A DNA stretch of 64,000 bases from Snodgrassella sp. CFCC 13594. GTDB lineage: Bacteria; Pseudomonadota; Gammaproteobacteria; Burkholderiales; Neisseriaceae. The stretch spans positions 1 to 64,000 of the forward strand of contig NZ_LQXR01000004.1 of the NCBI RefSeq assembly GCF_001590725.1, written 5' to 3'. Positions 38,341 to 46,639 of this stretch are shown piece after piece (positions within the stretch are counted from its first letter, which is position 1; each line of letters opens with the position of its first letter). A program made the translations under genes and the position numbers. The notes below the pieces were generated by a model. It searched no databases. It was not told the DNA's origin and saw only the letters and a program-made list of their open reading frames with translations.

Positions 38341-38374
38341 ATTATGTCTGAGATGGTGATCCTCTGGAAAATGC

Positions 38375-38410
38375 AATATGTAGGCTGTTTATTACAACAG
38401 CCTACATATT
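38375..38410 (+). terminator. terminator after the antiporter gene
   Basis: A 15-bp perfect stem (AATATGTAGGCTGTT and its complement) with the loop TATTAC. It lies 34 bases after the stop. Confidence 0.75.
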
Positions 38411-38467
38411 AAATTTATTAAAAATCAAATACTAATTATTTCTCCCCAAGCATTTTCCTTTTTGGCT

Positions 38468-38495
38468 ATTTACATGTTGCATGCAACATGTAAAT
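38468..38495. promoter_or_regulatory. 28-bp perfect palindrome near the 3' end of gntR
   Basis: An uninterrupted palindrome with centre CATGTTGCATGCAACATG. Perfect dyads with a GTTGC/GCAAC core resemble operators of GntR/FadR-type dimers. It lies 17 bases beyond the gntR stop rather than at a promoter, so it may instead help to end the minus-strand transcript. Confidence 0.45.
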
Positions 38496-38512
38496 ATGCG
38501 GCCAAACCAAAA

Positions 38513-39220
38513 CTAATACGCTTCCAAGCGACTTAAGATGTCTACACTGCCCCATTGCTTACGTTTGTGTGCTTCCTGCGTCACCAATAATTGCGCTGTA
38601 TTGATAATGTGACAACGCATGGCCCAACCCGCACGCTCCACATCTGCCTGCTGAATGGCCTCATGCAGCGCCACGTGATCCTGATAGGTAGACAAACAAT
38701 CTCTGGATTCGGGAATGGTGCTGCGTCCACTGAGCAAAACGGTGTTGCGGCAATCGTTGATGATTTGATTGGCTTTGCCATTGCCCACAATGGCCAAAAT
38801 GGCCAAATGATAATCCCGGTCGGCCTCCAAGGTTCCTTGTACATCATTGGATTGTGCGCAAGCATAAAACTGAGCAAAGCATTGGTTTAATAGCAGTAAT
38901 TGTGATTCAGTGCGCAGCATCGCTGCCTGTTTAGTGAGGGGCACTTCGAGCATCAGCCGTATTTGGAATGTTTCGATCAGTTGGTCCAGTGAAGACGACA
39001 AAATTCGGATACCCCGATTTTTCTCGATACGCACAAAACCGGCTTTTTCCAGCCATTGTGCGGCTTCGCGCACTGGCGTGCGAGAAATACCACCGAGTTT
39101 GAGTCCCAATTCGGTGGCGGAATAAAGCTGATTAGGCATCAGCTCATTGTCCAAAATGGCTTGGCGTAGATGGGCAAAAGCCTCTTCCGCTAGAGTTTTA
39201 TTAGGTTGGATGGTTTTCAT
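38513..39220 (-). CDS. GntR-family (FadR/FCD) transcriptional regulator
   Basis: Regulator of 235 residues. The N-terminal winged helix has LAEEAFAHLRQAILDNEL and SRTPVREAAQWLEKAGFVRI. The C-terminal FCD helical domain shows likely metal ligands in LEADRDYHLAIL and YQDHVALHEAI. Such proteins sense small carboxylic acids. It is divergent from lhgO with only 32 bases between start codons, so its own promoter or that of lhgO must overlap coding sequence. The arrangement suggests it controls the lhgO-permease-aldolase-dehydrogenase locus. Confidence 0.88.
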   Translation of the reverse strand: MKTIQPNKTLAEEAFAHLRQAILDNELMPNQLYSATELGLKLGGISRTPVREAAQWLEKAGFVRIEKNRGIRILSSSLDQLIETFQIRLMLEVPLTKQAAMLRTESQLLLLNQCFAQFYACAQSNDVQGTLEADRDYHLAILAIVGNGKANQIINDCRNTVLLSGRSTIPESRDCLSTYQDHVALHEAIQQADVERAGWAMRCHIINTAQLLVTQEAHKRKQWGSVDILSRLEAY

Positions 39221-39252
39221 TCTGTTTATGAGTATTGTTTTAGGAGCAAAGG

Positions 39253-40458
39253 GTGAATCAGATTCATTATGCCATTATTGGCGGCGGCATCAACGGCTTG
39301 GCTGTGGCTCGCCAGATTTTACTGGATAAGCCACACGCTAGGGTAACCGTATTTGAAAAAGAAGCGGCAGTGGCCATGCACCAGTCAAGCCACAATTCTG
39401 GCGTGGTGCATGCGGGGCTGTATTATGAGCCGGGTAGCCTGAAAGCGCGTCTATGCCGACGTGGGGTTGAATTGGTTCGTGATTACTGCCTAACCAACCA
39501 GCTTCCCTATGATCAGTGTGGCAAGGTAGTGGTGGCGCTGGCGCACGAAGAAGAAGGCCGCTTGGAAAACATTTACCAACGCTCTATCGCCAATGAGGTG
39601 CCGGGTGTACGTATGTTGGAAGCTCAAGAGATCCAATCGGTTGAACCTAATTGTATTGGCGTTTCCGCCCTACACTCCCCTGAAACTGCCATTGTGTCCT
39701 ATCAGATCATTGCCCAAACCATGGCCAACGAAATCATCAGCCGCGGCGGCGATGTTTTACTACAACAGTCAGTATATGCGCTCACACAAACACCCAATGG
39801 CATTGAGGTCAAACTGGAGAACAACCAAATACACCCAACTCGTTTTGACTATGCAGTTAGCTGCTGCGGCTTACAATCTGATCGGTTGGCTCAGCAATCC
39901 GGCGATGAAAAAACACCTCGAATTATTCCTTTTTTTGGACAATATTATGTCATTGATGCGACCGCCAGAAATGAAGTGAAAGGCTTGATTTACCCAGTAC
40001 CCGACCCTCAATTTCCCTTTTTGGGCGTCCATTTCACCAAGCGTATTGATGGAGAAATGACCATTGGCCCCAACGCTTTTATTGCCTTTGGCCGTGAAGA
40101 TTATGCAGGTGGCCATGTTAATCTCAAGGACATGTGGGATTACCTGTCTTATCCTGGCTTTTGGAAATTTGCTTTAAAAAATGGCGCCGCCACAATACGC
40201 GAAAGCAAAACTGTATTGAGTCCCGATTACTTTCTCAAAGAGGCTGCCAAATACGTACCGAAATTGCGGCACGTGGCTATTAAACCAGCTACCCGTGGTA
40301 TCCGTGCACAAGCCATGAATGCCAATGGCCATCTCGAAGATGATTTTGTAATTCGTCAACAAGGCAATATCACACACATTCGCAATGCTCCATCGCCCGG
40401 CGCAACTTCATCAATGGCCATTGGGGAATACATCGTTCGCGAAATCATGAATCACTAA
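39253..40458 (+). CDS. lhgO: LhgO-like L-2-hydroxyacid oxidase (FAD)
   Basis: FAD-dependent oxidoreductase of 401 residues resembling L-2-hydroxyglutarate oxidase, which converts L-2-hydroxyglutarate to 2-oxoglutarate and passes electrons to quinones. The dinucleotide fold is YAIIGGGINGLAVARQIL. The family block HQSSHNSGVVHAGLYYEPGS lies near residue 45. The C-terminal cofactor contact is NAPSPGATSSMAIGEYI. It starts with GTG at 39253 after AGGAG. The neighbours include a permease and aldolase, so the physiological substrate may be another 2-hydroxyacid. Confidence 0.87.
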   Translation: MNQIHYAIIGGGINGLAVARQILLDKPHARVTVFEKEAAVAMHQSSHNSGVVHAGLYYEPGSLKARLCRRGVELVRDYCLTNQLPYDQCGKVVVALAHEEEGRLENIYQRSIANEVPGVRMLEAQEIQSVEPNCIGVSALHSPETAIVSYQIIAQTMANEIISRGGDVLLQQSVYALTQTPNGIEVKLENNQIHPTRFDYAVSCCGLQSDRLAQQSGDEKTPRIIPFFGQYYVIDATARNEVKGLIYPVPDPQFPFLGVHFTKRIDGEMTIGPNAFIAFGREDYAGGHVNLKDMWDYLSYPGFWKFALKNGAATIRESKTVLSPDYFLKEAAKYVPKLRHVAIKPATRGIRAQAMNANGHLEDDFVIRQQGNITHIRNAPSPGATSSMAIGEYIVREIMNH

Positions 40459-40524
40459 CCCGAATCAATTTAAAAGCAATAAGTGCCTTCGGCACACCTA
40501 CAAAAGACCAAGAAAGGAAACACC

Positions 40525-41844
40525 ATGCAGCATTCAGTACCACCAATACATCAAGAGACCAAACAAGAAGCCGCACAACGCAATAAAAAAGTGGCAGCGG
40601 CTACCATCTTTGGATCCATGCTGGAATGGTATGATTTTTACTTATACGCCACCATGGCCTCCATCGTGTTTAGTCATGTTTTTTTCGACAATACCGACCC
40701 TACCGTTGCTGCTCTTTTGTCGTTTTCCACGTTCGCCATCGGTTTTGTGGCTAGGCCCATTGGTGGTATGTTTTTCGGATATTTTGGGGATCGGTTTGGC
40801 CGCAAAAAAATGCTGTTCATCACTTTTTGTCTGATGGGTATTTGTACTGCGTTGATTGGCCTGATTCCATCATACGATAGCATAGGCATAGTGGCCCCCA
40901 TCCTATTGGTGATTATCCGCATTATTCAAGGTTTGGGCGCGGGTGCTGAGCTGGCTGGCGCAGCCGTAACCTCTTATGAGCATGCCGCACCAAATCGCAA
41001 AGGCCGCCAAGGTGCATGGCCAGCATTAGGCTTAAATTTGGGTCTATTGCTGTCATCATTGACCGTATGGTTGTTAACTTTAGGCGGTGATGAATTCCTT
41101 ATCAATGGCGGTTGGCGCATCCCTTTTCTGCTGAGTATTATTCTGGTTGGTGTGGGCATGTGGGTACGGAAAAGCTTGCCTGAAACACCTGAATTCCAAC
41201 ACGAAGTGGTTGAAAAGCACCAAACCGTGCGTTTTCGCGATATTTTCAAAAACAATTTGAATGGTTTGGCTGTGGTGTTTTTCCTAGCCATTGGCTACAA
41301 CGCCCTAAGCTATATTTTCAAAACATTCTCATTGGCGTATTTGACCCAATTCAAAGGGGTAACCGCACATGTGACTTCATTGTCGGTGACCATCGCCAGT
41401 TTGATTGCTATTTTTGCCGTACCATTATTTGGTTGGTTGTGTGATAAGTGGAGCAGCAAAACGGTGCTGATTATTGGCGGTGTATTATCAGTTTTATTTG
41501 CATACCCATTTATGGCTTTATTGGAAACTGGTGAAGCCAATATGGTGTATTTGACCATTGCCATCGGCACGGGTATCCTGGCACCCATGATGTTTGCCCC
41601 GCAAGGCTCGTTCTTGAGTCGCCAATTTCCCGTTAAAGTCCGCTCATCTGGCGTGGGCACCGGTCGTGAAATTGGCACCGCAGTGGCCGGTGGCTTGGCG
41701 CCTTTAGGCGGGCTGGCTATGGTGGCCAACTCACCCACCCACTCCACTACAGGCGTGGTGATTATTTTGGCGGTTGCTGCGGTGATTTTGGTCATTTCAG
41801 CCTTATTTGACCAAGGCCGAAAATACTCCCAACACAAAAATTAA
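40525..41844 (+). CDS. MHS-family metabolite:proton symporter
   Basis: Major facilitator permease of 439 residues of the metabolite:H+ symporter group (ShiA, KgtP and ProP relatives). Characteristic pieces are GSMLEWYDFYLYATMAS in the first helix, GYFGDRFGRKKML after helix 2, GLGAGAELAGAAVTSYEHA and a long central loop with VRKSLPETPEF. Members import carboxylates such as shikimate, citrate or 2-oxoglutarate. The ATG at 40525 is chosen for the AAAGGAA 6 bases upstream. It would bring in the substrate of the surrounding enzymes. Confidence 0.86.
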   Translation: MQHSVPPIHQETKQEAAQRNKKVAAATIFGSMLEWYDFYLYATMASIVFSHVFFDNTDPTVAALLSFSTFAIGFVARPIGGMFFGYFGDRFGRKKMLFITFCLMGICTALIGLIPSYDSIGIVAPILLVIIRIIQGLGAGAELAGAAVTSYEHAAPNRKGRQGAWPALGLNLGLLLSSLTVWLLTLGGDEFLINGGWRIPFLLSIILVGVGMWVRKSLPETPEFQHEVVEKHQTVRFRDIFKNNLNGLAVVFFLAIGYNALSYIFKTFSLAYLTQFKGVTAHVTSLSVTIASLIAIFAVPLFGWLCDKWSSKTVLIIGGVLSVLFAYPFMALLETGEANMVYLTIAIGTGILAPMMFAPQGSFLSRQFPVKVRSSGVGTGREIGTAVAGGLAPLGGLAMVANSPTHSTTGVVIILAVAAVILVISALFDQGRKYSQHKN

Positions 41845-41860
41845 TCATTGGATATGACCT

Positions 41861-41893
41861 CAACCAACAGGCCACTTTGTGGCCTGTTGGTTG
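41861..41893 (+). terminator. terminator after the MHS permease gene
   Basis: A perfect 15-bp stem (CAACCAACAGGCCAC and its complement) with the loop TTT. It lacks a strong T run, so termination may be partial and allow read-through into the aldolase gene. Confidence 0.65.
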
Positions 41894-42022
41894 TTGGGGC
41901 GTACACGAGATTGATGTACAACATTCAGAAAAAACGAGCCAAGGCCACAGAAAAACGAAATGGGCAAGAATCCCCTCGCTTCTTATAATAAGCCATCCAT
42001 TTTGTTGAGGAAGACAGCTACC

Positions 42023-42751
42023 ATGACGGAACATGAACAACAATTGCGCATTGATTTGGCGGCATGCTTTCGCCTATTCGCCAAACTGGGCATGCATGAA
42101 GCCGTGGCCAACCATTTCAGCGCGGCGGTTTCTGAAGATGGCAAACAGTTTTTGCTCAACCCCAAGTGGGTACATTTCTCACGTATTAAAGCCAGTGATT
42201 TAGTACTGTTGGATTTTGATAAGTTGCCTGAAAATTTGGCCGACAAAATTGACCCTACCGCATGGTCTATTCATGGGCAAATTCATTTACAGCGCCCTGA
42301 TATCAAGGTTGTATTGCACTTACACCCTGTTTACGCCACCACCATTTCCACTTTGGCCGACCCAACCATCTTACCGATTGAACAAAATACCGCACGCTAT
42401 TTTAATCGGGTGGCTGTGGATACGCTTTATGGTGGTATGGCCGATACGTTGGCCGAAGGCAAACGCTTGGCTGGTCTGTTGGGCAATAAATCGCGACTGA
42501 TGATGGGGAATCATGGCATATTGGTGGCAGGGAAAAAAATCGGTGAAGCATTCGATGACATGTATACCATAGAGCGCGCGTGTCAAATTTTGGTTCAGGC
42601 CTATGCCACGGGCCGACCAATACGTGTATTGGCCGATGAAGTAGCCGAAAAAACAGCACGCGATTGGGAAGGCATCAGTGATTTCTCACAAGCCCACTTC
42701 GAAGAAATGAAAACGGTGTTATACCAAGAGGACCCTTCTTTTGCAGATTAA
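42023..42751 (+). CDS. class II aldolase/adducin-family protein
   Basis: Zn-dependent class II aldolase-like protein of 242 residues. The zinc histidines are visible as LHLHPVYATT (two) and MGNHGILVAG (third). The N-terminal EAVANHFSAAV corresponds to the phosphate or carboxylate binding loop. Substrates in this family range from fuculose-phosphate to acyl or tetronate acids and cannot be set from sequence. It sits between a permease and a D-2-hydroxyacid dehydrogenase, suggesting retro-aldol or decarboxylation of an imported sugar acid. The ATG at 42023 (MTEHEQQ) is preferred over an opening at 41960. Confidence 0.8.
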   Translation: MTEHEQQLRIDLAACFRLFAKLGMHEAVANHFSAAVSEDGKQFLLNPKWVHFSRIKASDLVLLDFDKLPENLADKIDPTAWSIHGQIHLQRPDIKVVLHLHPVYATTISTLADPTILPIEQNTARYFNRVAVDTLYGGMADTLAEGKRLAGLLGNKSRLMMGNHGILVAGKKIGEAFDDMYTIERACQILVQAYATGRPIRVLADEVAEKTARDWEGISDFSQAHFEEMKTVLYQEDPSFAD

Positions 42752-42823
42752 TGGCACCCTTTTAGGCTGTCTCAAGCCAGTCAGCCTAAATTTGCATAAA
42801 GCCTATTCCATACGGGGGATGTA

Positions 42824-43777
42824 ATGGCTTCAACCCTGCACGTGGTGATACTCGATCAGGCTGCATTGCCACCACATGAGTTTCACTTTGAATTTCCACA
42901 CACCATGGAAATTCATGCACATACTACACCGCGAATGCTTGCTGAACGTGTGGCGCGAGCCGATGTGATCATCAATGGTGGCATAGCCATGGATGCTGAT
43001 TTGCTACGCCAAAACCCACAAATTAGGCTGATCGCGCTCGCATCAACTGGGTATGAACACATTGACGTTGCCGCCGCAAAAATGCAAGGCATCACAGTTT
43101 GTAATGTTAAAGGCTACGGCAGCGATAGCGTTGCCGAGCATGCCATGATGCTGATGTTGGCCGCCATGCGGCAATTGCCAGCATACCAAGCCGATGTGGC
43201 CGCAGGCCAATGGCAGCAAAGTCCTTTTTTCTGTTTTTTCGGGGCGCCGATGCATGACCTAAATCACAAAAACCTAGTGATTTTAGGGCGTGGCGGTATT
43301 GGTGAGTCGGTGGCAGCGCGGGCACGTGCATTTGGCATGAATATTATTTGGGCAGAACACAAAAACGCTGCTACATGTCGAACTGGTTATACTCCTTTTC
43401 ATATAGCCTTAGCACAAGCTGATGTTTTGTCTCTTCATTGCCCCCTTACTGCAGACACTCATCATGTATTGGATAAATCTGCATTGGCCTTACTGCCCAA
43501 CAGCGCGGTGATTGTCAATGTCGGCCGTGGGGCATTAATCGATGAGGCAGCCTTGCTTCATGCATTACAAAATAAGCTTCTGCGCGCCGCCGCCGTCGAT
43601 GTGTTAGAAGAAGAGCCGCCCCATTCTGACAACCTGCTATTACAGGCAGCCCTGCCAAATCTCATCATAACCCCCCATGTGGCTTGGGCCAGTGCAGAGG
43701 CCATGCGCCGCTTATTTGACATGGTACAAGAAAATATCAATGCGTTTGTTCGGGGCGAGCCTCAAAATAGTGTGTGA
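42824..43777 (+). CDS. D-isomer-specific 2-hydroxyacid dehydrogenase
   Basis: NAD(P)-dependent dehydrogenase of 317 residues (glyoxylate/hydroxypyruvate/glycerate group). The dinucleotide motif is VILGRGGIGESVAARARAFG near residue 150. Catalytic residues are Arg in VIVNVGRGALIDE, Glu in VLEEEPPH and His in LIITPHVAWAS. It probably interconverts a 2-oxoacid and its D-2-hydroxyacid. It follows the aldolase after 72 bases and is closed by a strong terminator, so it is likely the last gene of the locus. Confidence 0.88.
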   Translation: MASTLHVVILDQAALPPHEFHFEFPHTMEIHAHTTPRMLAERVARADVIINGGIAMDADLLRQNPQIRLIALASTGYEHIDVAAAKMQGITVCNVKGYGSDSVAEHAMMLMLAAMRQLPAYQADVAAGQWQQSPFFCFFGAPMHDLNHKNLVILGRGGIGESVAARARAFGMNIIWAEHKNAATCRTGYTPFHIALAQADVLSLHCPLTADTHHVLDKSALALLPNSAVIVNVGRGALIDEAALLHALQNKLLRAAAVDVLEEEPPHSDNLLLQAALPNLIITPHVAWASAEAMRRLFDMVQENINAFVRGEPQNSV

Positions 43778-43807
43778 GTATTTCTTTCATTCAAATTATC
43801 TAATAAA

Positions 43808-43846
43808 TTAAAAATCCAGCTTGATTGATTCAAGCTGGATTTTTAA
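43808..43846 (+). terminator. strong terminator after the 2-hydroxyacid dehydrogenase gene
   Basis: A 17-bp perfect stem (TTAAAAATCCAGCTTGA and its complement) with the loop TTGAT and A/T ends, so it can act in both directions. It separates the catabolic locus from the integron cassette. Confidence 0.85.
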
Positions 43847-43972
43847 GCGTGGCTGCAAGCACGATTAGACCACCGCGGCAACGATGCCAGAAAGTCGCAG
43901 CATTGCCTGCGCCGACGCAACGGCAAAACAAGCAGGCAACCGAAGCAAAGAATCAACCAGCGAAGCGCAAGC

Positions 43973-44034
43973 GCCTAACACCTCTGAATTAAGCCGCGCC
44001 GCTAAGTGGCGTCGGCTTGAATGGTTTGTTGGGC
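43973..44034 (-). repeat. integron attC recombination site
   Basis: A 62-bp site. On the minus strand it begins GCCCAAC (R'', 44034-44028) and ends GTTAGGC (R', 43979-43973). Between them, inverted L boxes AAGCCGACGCC and GGCGCGGCTT face each other around ACTTAGC. This is the standard layout of an attC site, including the imperfect inner repeat. It overlaps the last codons of the cassette gene, whose stop TAG lies in the central spacer. Confidence 0.85.
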
Positions 44035-44614
44035 ACCGGACGGGAAAACCCGCACTTTGCGTACCTCATATACAAACTTTGGCGCATTAGCATATTGCAG
44101 CGCCCTTTCCCATAATGGATTAGTACGATCTTGGAGATTGTTAGCAAGGGCTTTAATCTCCGGTGGCGCATCATCTTTAAAGAAATTTTTATTTCCAGCA
44201 TTCCTGTCATAGATAACACCTTGCAACTCAAATTTAAGTGGGATAATTCGTTTCGCCTTCTGCTGCTCAATGTCAGTGTATGCTGCTTCCCATGTTATGG
44301 CACGGGTCATCAGATAGTAACCACGCTCATCAAATTTTCCGTTTAATGTATAGTCAGAGCGAGGTGGATATTTGGGCTGAATTTTTCTCTTGTACAAGCC
44401 GCCTGCGATGAACCGAAAATGCATGGGGTCGGTGGACCTCTCATAGCGCCTAGAGTTAGTGACATCAACCCAGTGCCCTTTGGACTGCGCGAGATGTTTT
44501 TTTACAAGCAGAATGGCAAAAGCCTCTTCTGTGCTTGCGTATTCTCGATATATTTTGAGTAGTTTTTCGTCCATGTATCAACTCCCTGAAATCAATTAAT
44601 TCTCCGGTGCTTAA
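43980..44614 (-). mobile_element. single integron gene cassette, no integrase
   Basis: The cassette runs on the minus strand from just inside a GTTAAGC core (44615-44609) to the GTTAGGC core of the attC site. It is about 635 bp long and holds one gene. The GTTAAGC end, preceded by GGGCTAATTCAGGC, looks like the 3' half of another attC or of an attI site. No intI gene is visible, so this is an orphan cassette (a CALIN or SALIN-type trace) lodged between two core genes. Confidence 0.75.
44002..44574 (-). CDS. integron cassette protein of unknown function
   Basis: A 190-residue cytoplasmic protein with no family I recognise. It starts MDEKLLKIYREYASTEEAFA after GGGAG. It is charged and rich in Tyr, Lys and Arg, with a middle segment RSDYTLNGKFDERGYYLMTR and an end VYEVRKVRVFPSGAQQ that runs into the attC site. 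There is no signal peptide or transmembrane helix. Cassette genes of this size often encode toxin-antitoxin parts, phage defence or metabolic enzymes, but nothing here decides between these. Confidence 0.75.
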   Translation of the reverse strand: MDEKLLKIYREYASTEEAFAILLVKKHLAQSKGHWVDVTNSRRYERSTDPMHFRFIAGGLYKRKIQPKYPPRSDYTLNGKFDERGYYLMTRAITWEAAYTDIEQQKAKRIIPLKFELQGVIYDRNAGNKNFFKDDAPPEIKALANNLQDRTNPLWERALQYANAPKFVYEVRKVRVFPSGAQQTIQADAT

Positions 44615-44844
44615 CGCCTGAATTAGCCCCCCAGCTCAAGCACAGTCAGGCGGCTATCCAATCCGACCTATCTTCCCTCTGCCGAGGCTTGCCTTTGGTG
44701 ATTTAGGCCGCCTAAAATTCTGCCGATGGATAGGTCACAAAATGTTTCGTTGGCGTCATTATCGTAAGCGGGGGCAAGGCCCGTCAAGCTGCTTGATCAG
44801 GTGCGAACGGCTATCCGGGTGCATCACTCCGAGCAGGCATATGA
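44615..44844. other. non-coding flank of the cassette
   Basis: No gene is visible. On the minus strand the segment carries the half-site GGGCTAATTCAGGCGTTAAGC next to the cassette. A possible opposite end (GCCTAAA near 44704-44710) lies about 100 bases away, so a degenerate second attC is possible. The sequence is richer in G and C than the flanking core genes. Confidence 0.35.
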
Positions 44845-46083
44845 TTATCCTTTTTTGTGGTGCACACCTGCTCTGCGCATGCAGTTTTCATAGCGACGAT
44901 TCACGTTGCTGGCATACCAATTGGTATTGAAGTCGCGACTCAGTTTCGGCCCTGAAATCACCACTTGCGGCATAATGGCGTAGACAGGTTTTTTGCCAAA
45001 TTGGGCTTCATACAAAGCGGCAATTTTTTGATAAGTTGCAGTTTGTTCAAATTCAGGTTGTTTTTCTACAACCAAATCTTTGTGAATTTGATCTGCTTTC
45101 AAACCCAAATTATGATCGGCAGACACTTGGTTGATGACCGTTTCAGTTTGGCTCGGCAAGGTTTGGATGCTGCCATCTTTGTTGTACAACAGCATATCGC
45201 CATCCAGTGGTAATTGGCTGCCTGAAAGCTTGTTCAAGTCTTGTTGAAAAGCCGCATTGCGGCTGGAATACATGCCCGAATTGTAATCTGCAAAGCGGTA
45301 AATCGATTTATCATACGCTGCCGGATACTTCATCAGTCGATGAATGCCGTAATACAAGCCGCCTTCTTGGGTATACAGGTAATCCCGAAGTTCATTGACT
45401 TCCATTTTATTGCGTTGATGCTCAAGCGCGTATTGAACCTGTACTTGCATGGAACCAATGGTGGTAATCGGATTCATGCGTTCGCCAATGTCTTCACCCA
45501 TAAATTTGGCCGCATTGGCCAGTTGCACCGCATAGAATTGCTTGGTCACATATTCATAGATTTGGCGATAAATGACGTCCAATTGCTGCTCGGTTTTTAC
45601 CGAAGCCATTTGTTTGATAAAACTGTTATCCGGTGATGGCTCGTTACGCAACACAAAGGTAAAATAGCGCGCCACAGCGGGGCCTAATGTTGGGCCAAAT
45701 TGTTCATTGAATTTTTGCGGCATCTCATTATTAAATGCCTCAATCGCTTTTGCGCCCAATCCAGGTACTTCTGGGTTAGCAACAAAGTTGGATTCTTGGT
45801 CAACCACAGCAATGACGCTGCAAACATTTTCACGGGTTTTGGCAATGTTTTCCGCATCCATGATGTTGCTGATGTCATTGGCCCAAGATGATTTGTCAAT
45901 CGCATGATTCCGCTGTGGGATTAACTTGGCAATTTGCTTTACACTTATCACCCCGCTGTCATCATCGGGCGCATCGCCACCGCTTGACCAAATGGCCTGT
46001 TCCCCACAGCCTGCTAAGGCCAAGCTTAATCCGAAAACACCCAGCAAACGGCGCCAGAGGACAGTGCATTTTAATGGTTTCAT
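44845..46083 (-). CDS. DUF1615 lipoprotein
   Basis: Putative lipoprotein of 412 residues with the lipobox LSLALAGC near residue 25. The family (DUF1615) is found in the envelope of many Proteobacteria and has no known activity. Conserved parts include VDQESNFVANPEVPGLG, ALEHQRNKMEVNELRDYLYT and EGGLYYGIHRLMKYPA. The QESNF stretch recalls lytic transglycosylases, but I would not claim that activity. The ATG at 46083 (MKPLKC) is preferred over 46095 because it gives a standard signal peptide. Confidence 0.85.
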   Translation of the reverse strand: MKPLKCTVLWRRLLGVFGLSLALAGCGEQAIWSSGGDAPDDDSGVISVKQIAKLIPQRNHAIDKSSWANDISNIMDAENIAKTRENVCSVIAVVDQESNFVANPEVPGLGAKAIEAFNNEMPQKFNEQFGPTLGPAVARYFTFVLRNEPSPDNSFIKQMASVKTEQQLDVIYRQIYEYVTKQFYAVQLANAAKFMGEDIGERMNPITTIGSMQVQVQYALEHQRNKMEVNELRDYLYTQEGGLYYGIHRLMKYPAAYDKSIYRFADYNSGMYSSRNAAFQQDLNKLSGSQLPLDGDMLLYNKDGSIQTLPSQTETVINQVSADHNLGLKADQIHKDLVVEKQPEFEQTATYQKIAALYEAQFGKKPVYAIMPQVVISGPKLSRDFNTNWYASNVNRRYENCMRRAGVHHKKG

Positions 46084-46107
46084 CAGGCTTCTCATTCAAT
46101 CTATTCT

Positions 46108-46601
46108 TCAAGCACGGCGGTTGCGCCACCACATGGTCCAAACCCATAGCAGCACAACAGCAAAAAACAACAAACTCCACATAGGCAAAGATACCCCAAG
46201 CACCCGCTGCACTTCACCACAATTGCCTGTTCCTCGAATCAACGGCTCATACCATTGAAACAAAGGCGCATCTTGCAAACGAAAAGTCCAAGGTGCACCG
46301 CAAGACGGCTGCTTCATCGGCGGCAAACTTTGAATATAAATCTGATACACTGCGACACCCAGCCCTGCTAGAGATGGAATACTAACCAACAATGATTGTA
46401 ACAAACGCGCCCATGCTCTCTTATCTGGCATAAGGCACACAACAAAGCCACCACCGCTGTACTCATCACCGCCATGCGCTGCAAGATACACAATACACAC
46501 GGGTTCAATCCCATCACATATTGGGCAAACAAGGAAGCCGCACTGCACGCCAGAGCCAATAGAAATACACACCACATCGCTTGTCTGAATTTCATCATCA
46601 T
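46108..46601 (-). pseudogene. dsbB: disulfide bond formation protein B, frameshifted
   Basis: DsbB reoxidises periplasmic DsbA and passes electrons to quinones through a four-helix membrane domain. The first part, from an ATG near 46601 or 46595, has the active-site pair in GLNPCVLCILQRMAVMS and runs to ALLCALCQIREHGRV. Expected DsbB sequence then continues only in another frame: MPDKRAWARLLQSLL, the second cysteine pair PSCGAPW and GTGNCGEVQ, and helix 4. The change of frame lies within about 46428-46436 and equals the loss of one base. As given, the product lacks the second active site. A sequencing error cannot be excluded. Confidence 0.85.
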
Positions 46602-46639
46602 TCCTGTTGAATGTTGTCCATCATTTTCATGGTCGGCCA

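Noticed and set aside
36838-44574. one large genomic island from the antiporter through the integron cassette
   Set aside because: No terminal repeats, integrase or tRNA target link these genes, and strong terminators divide them into separate units.
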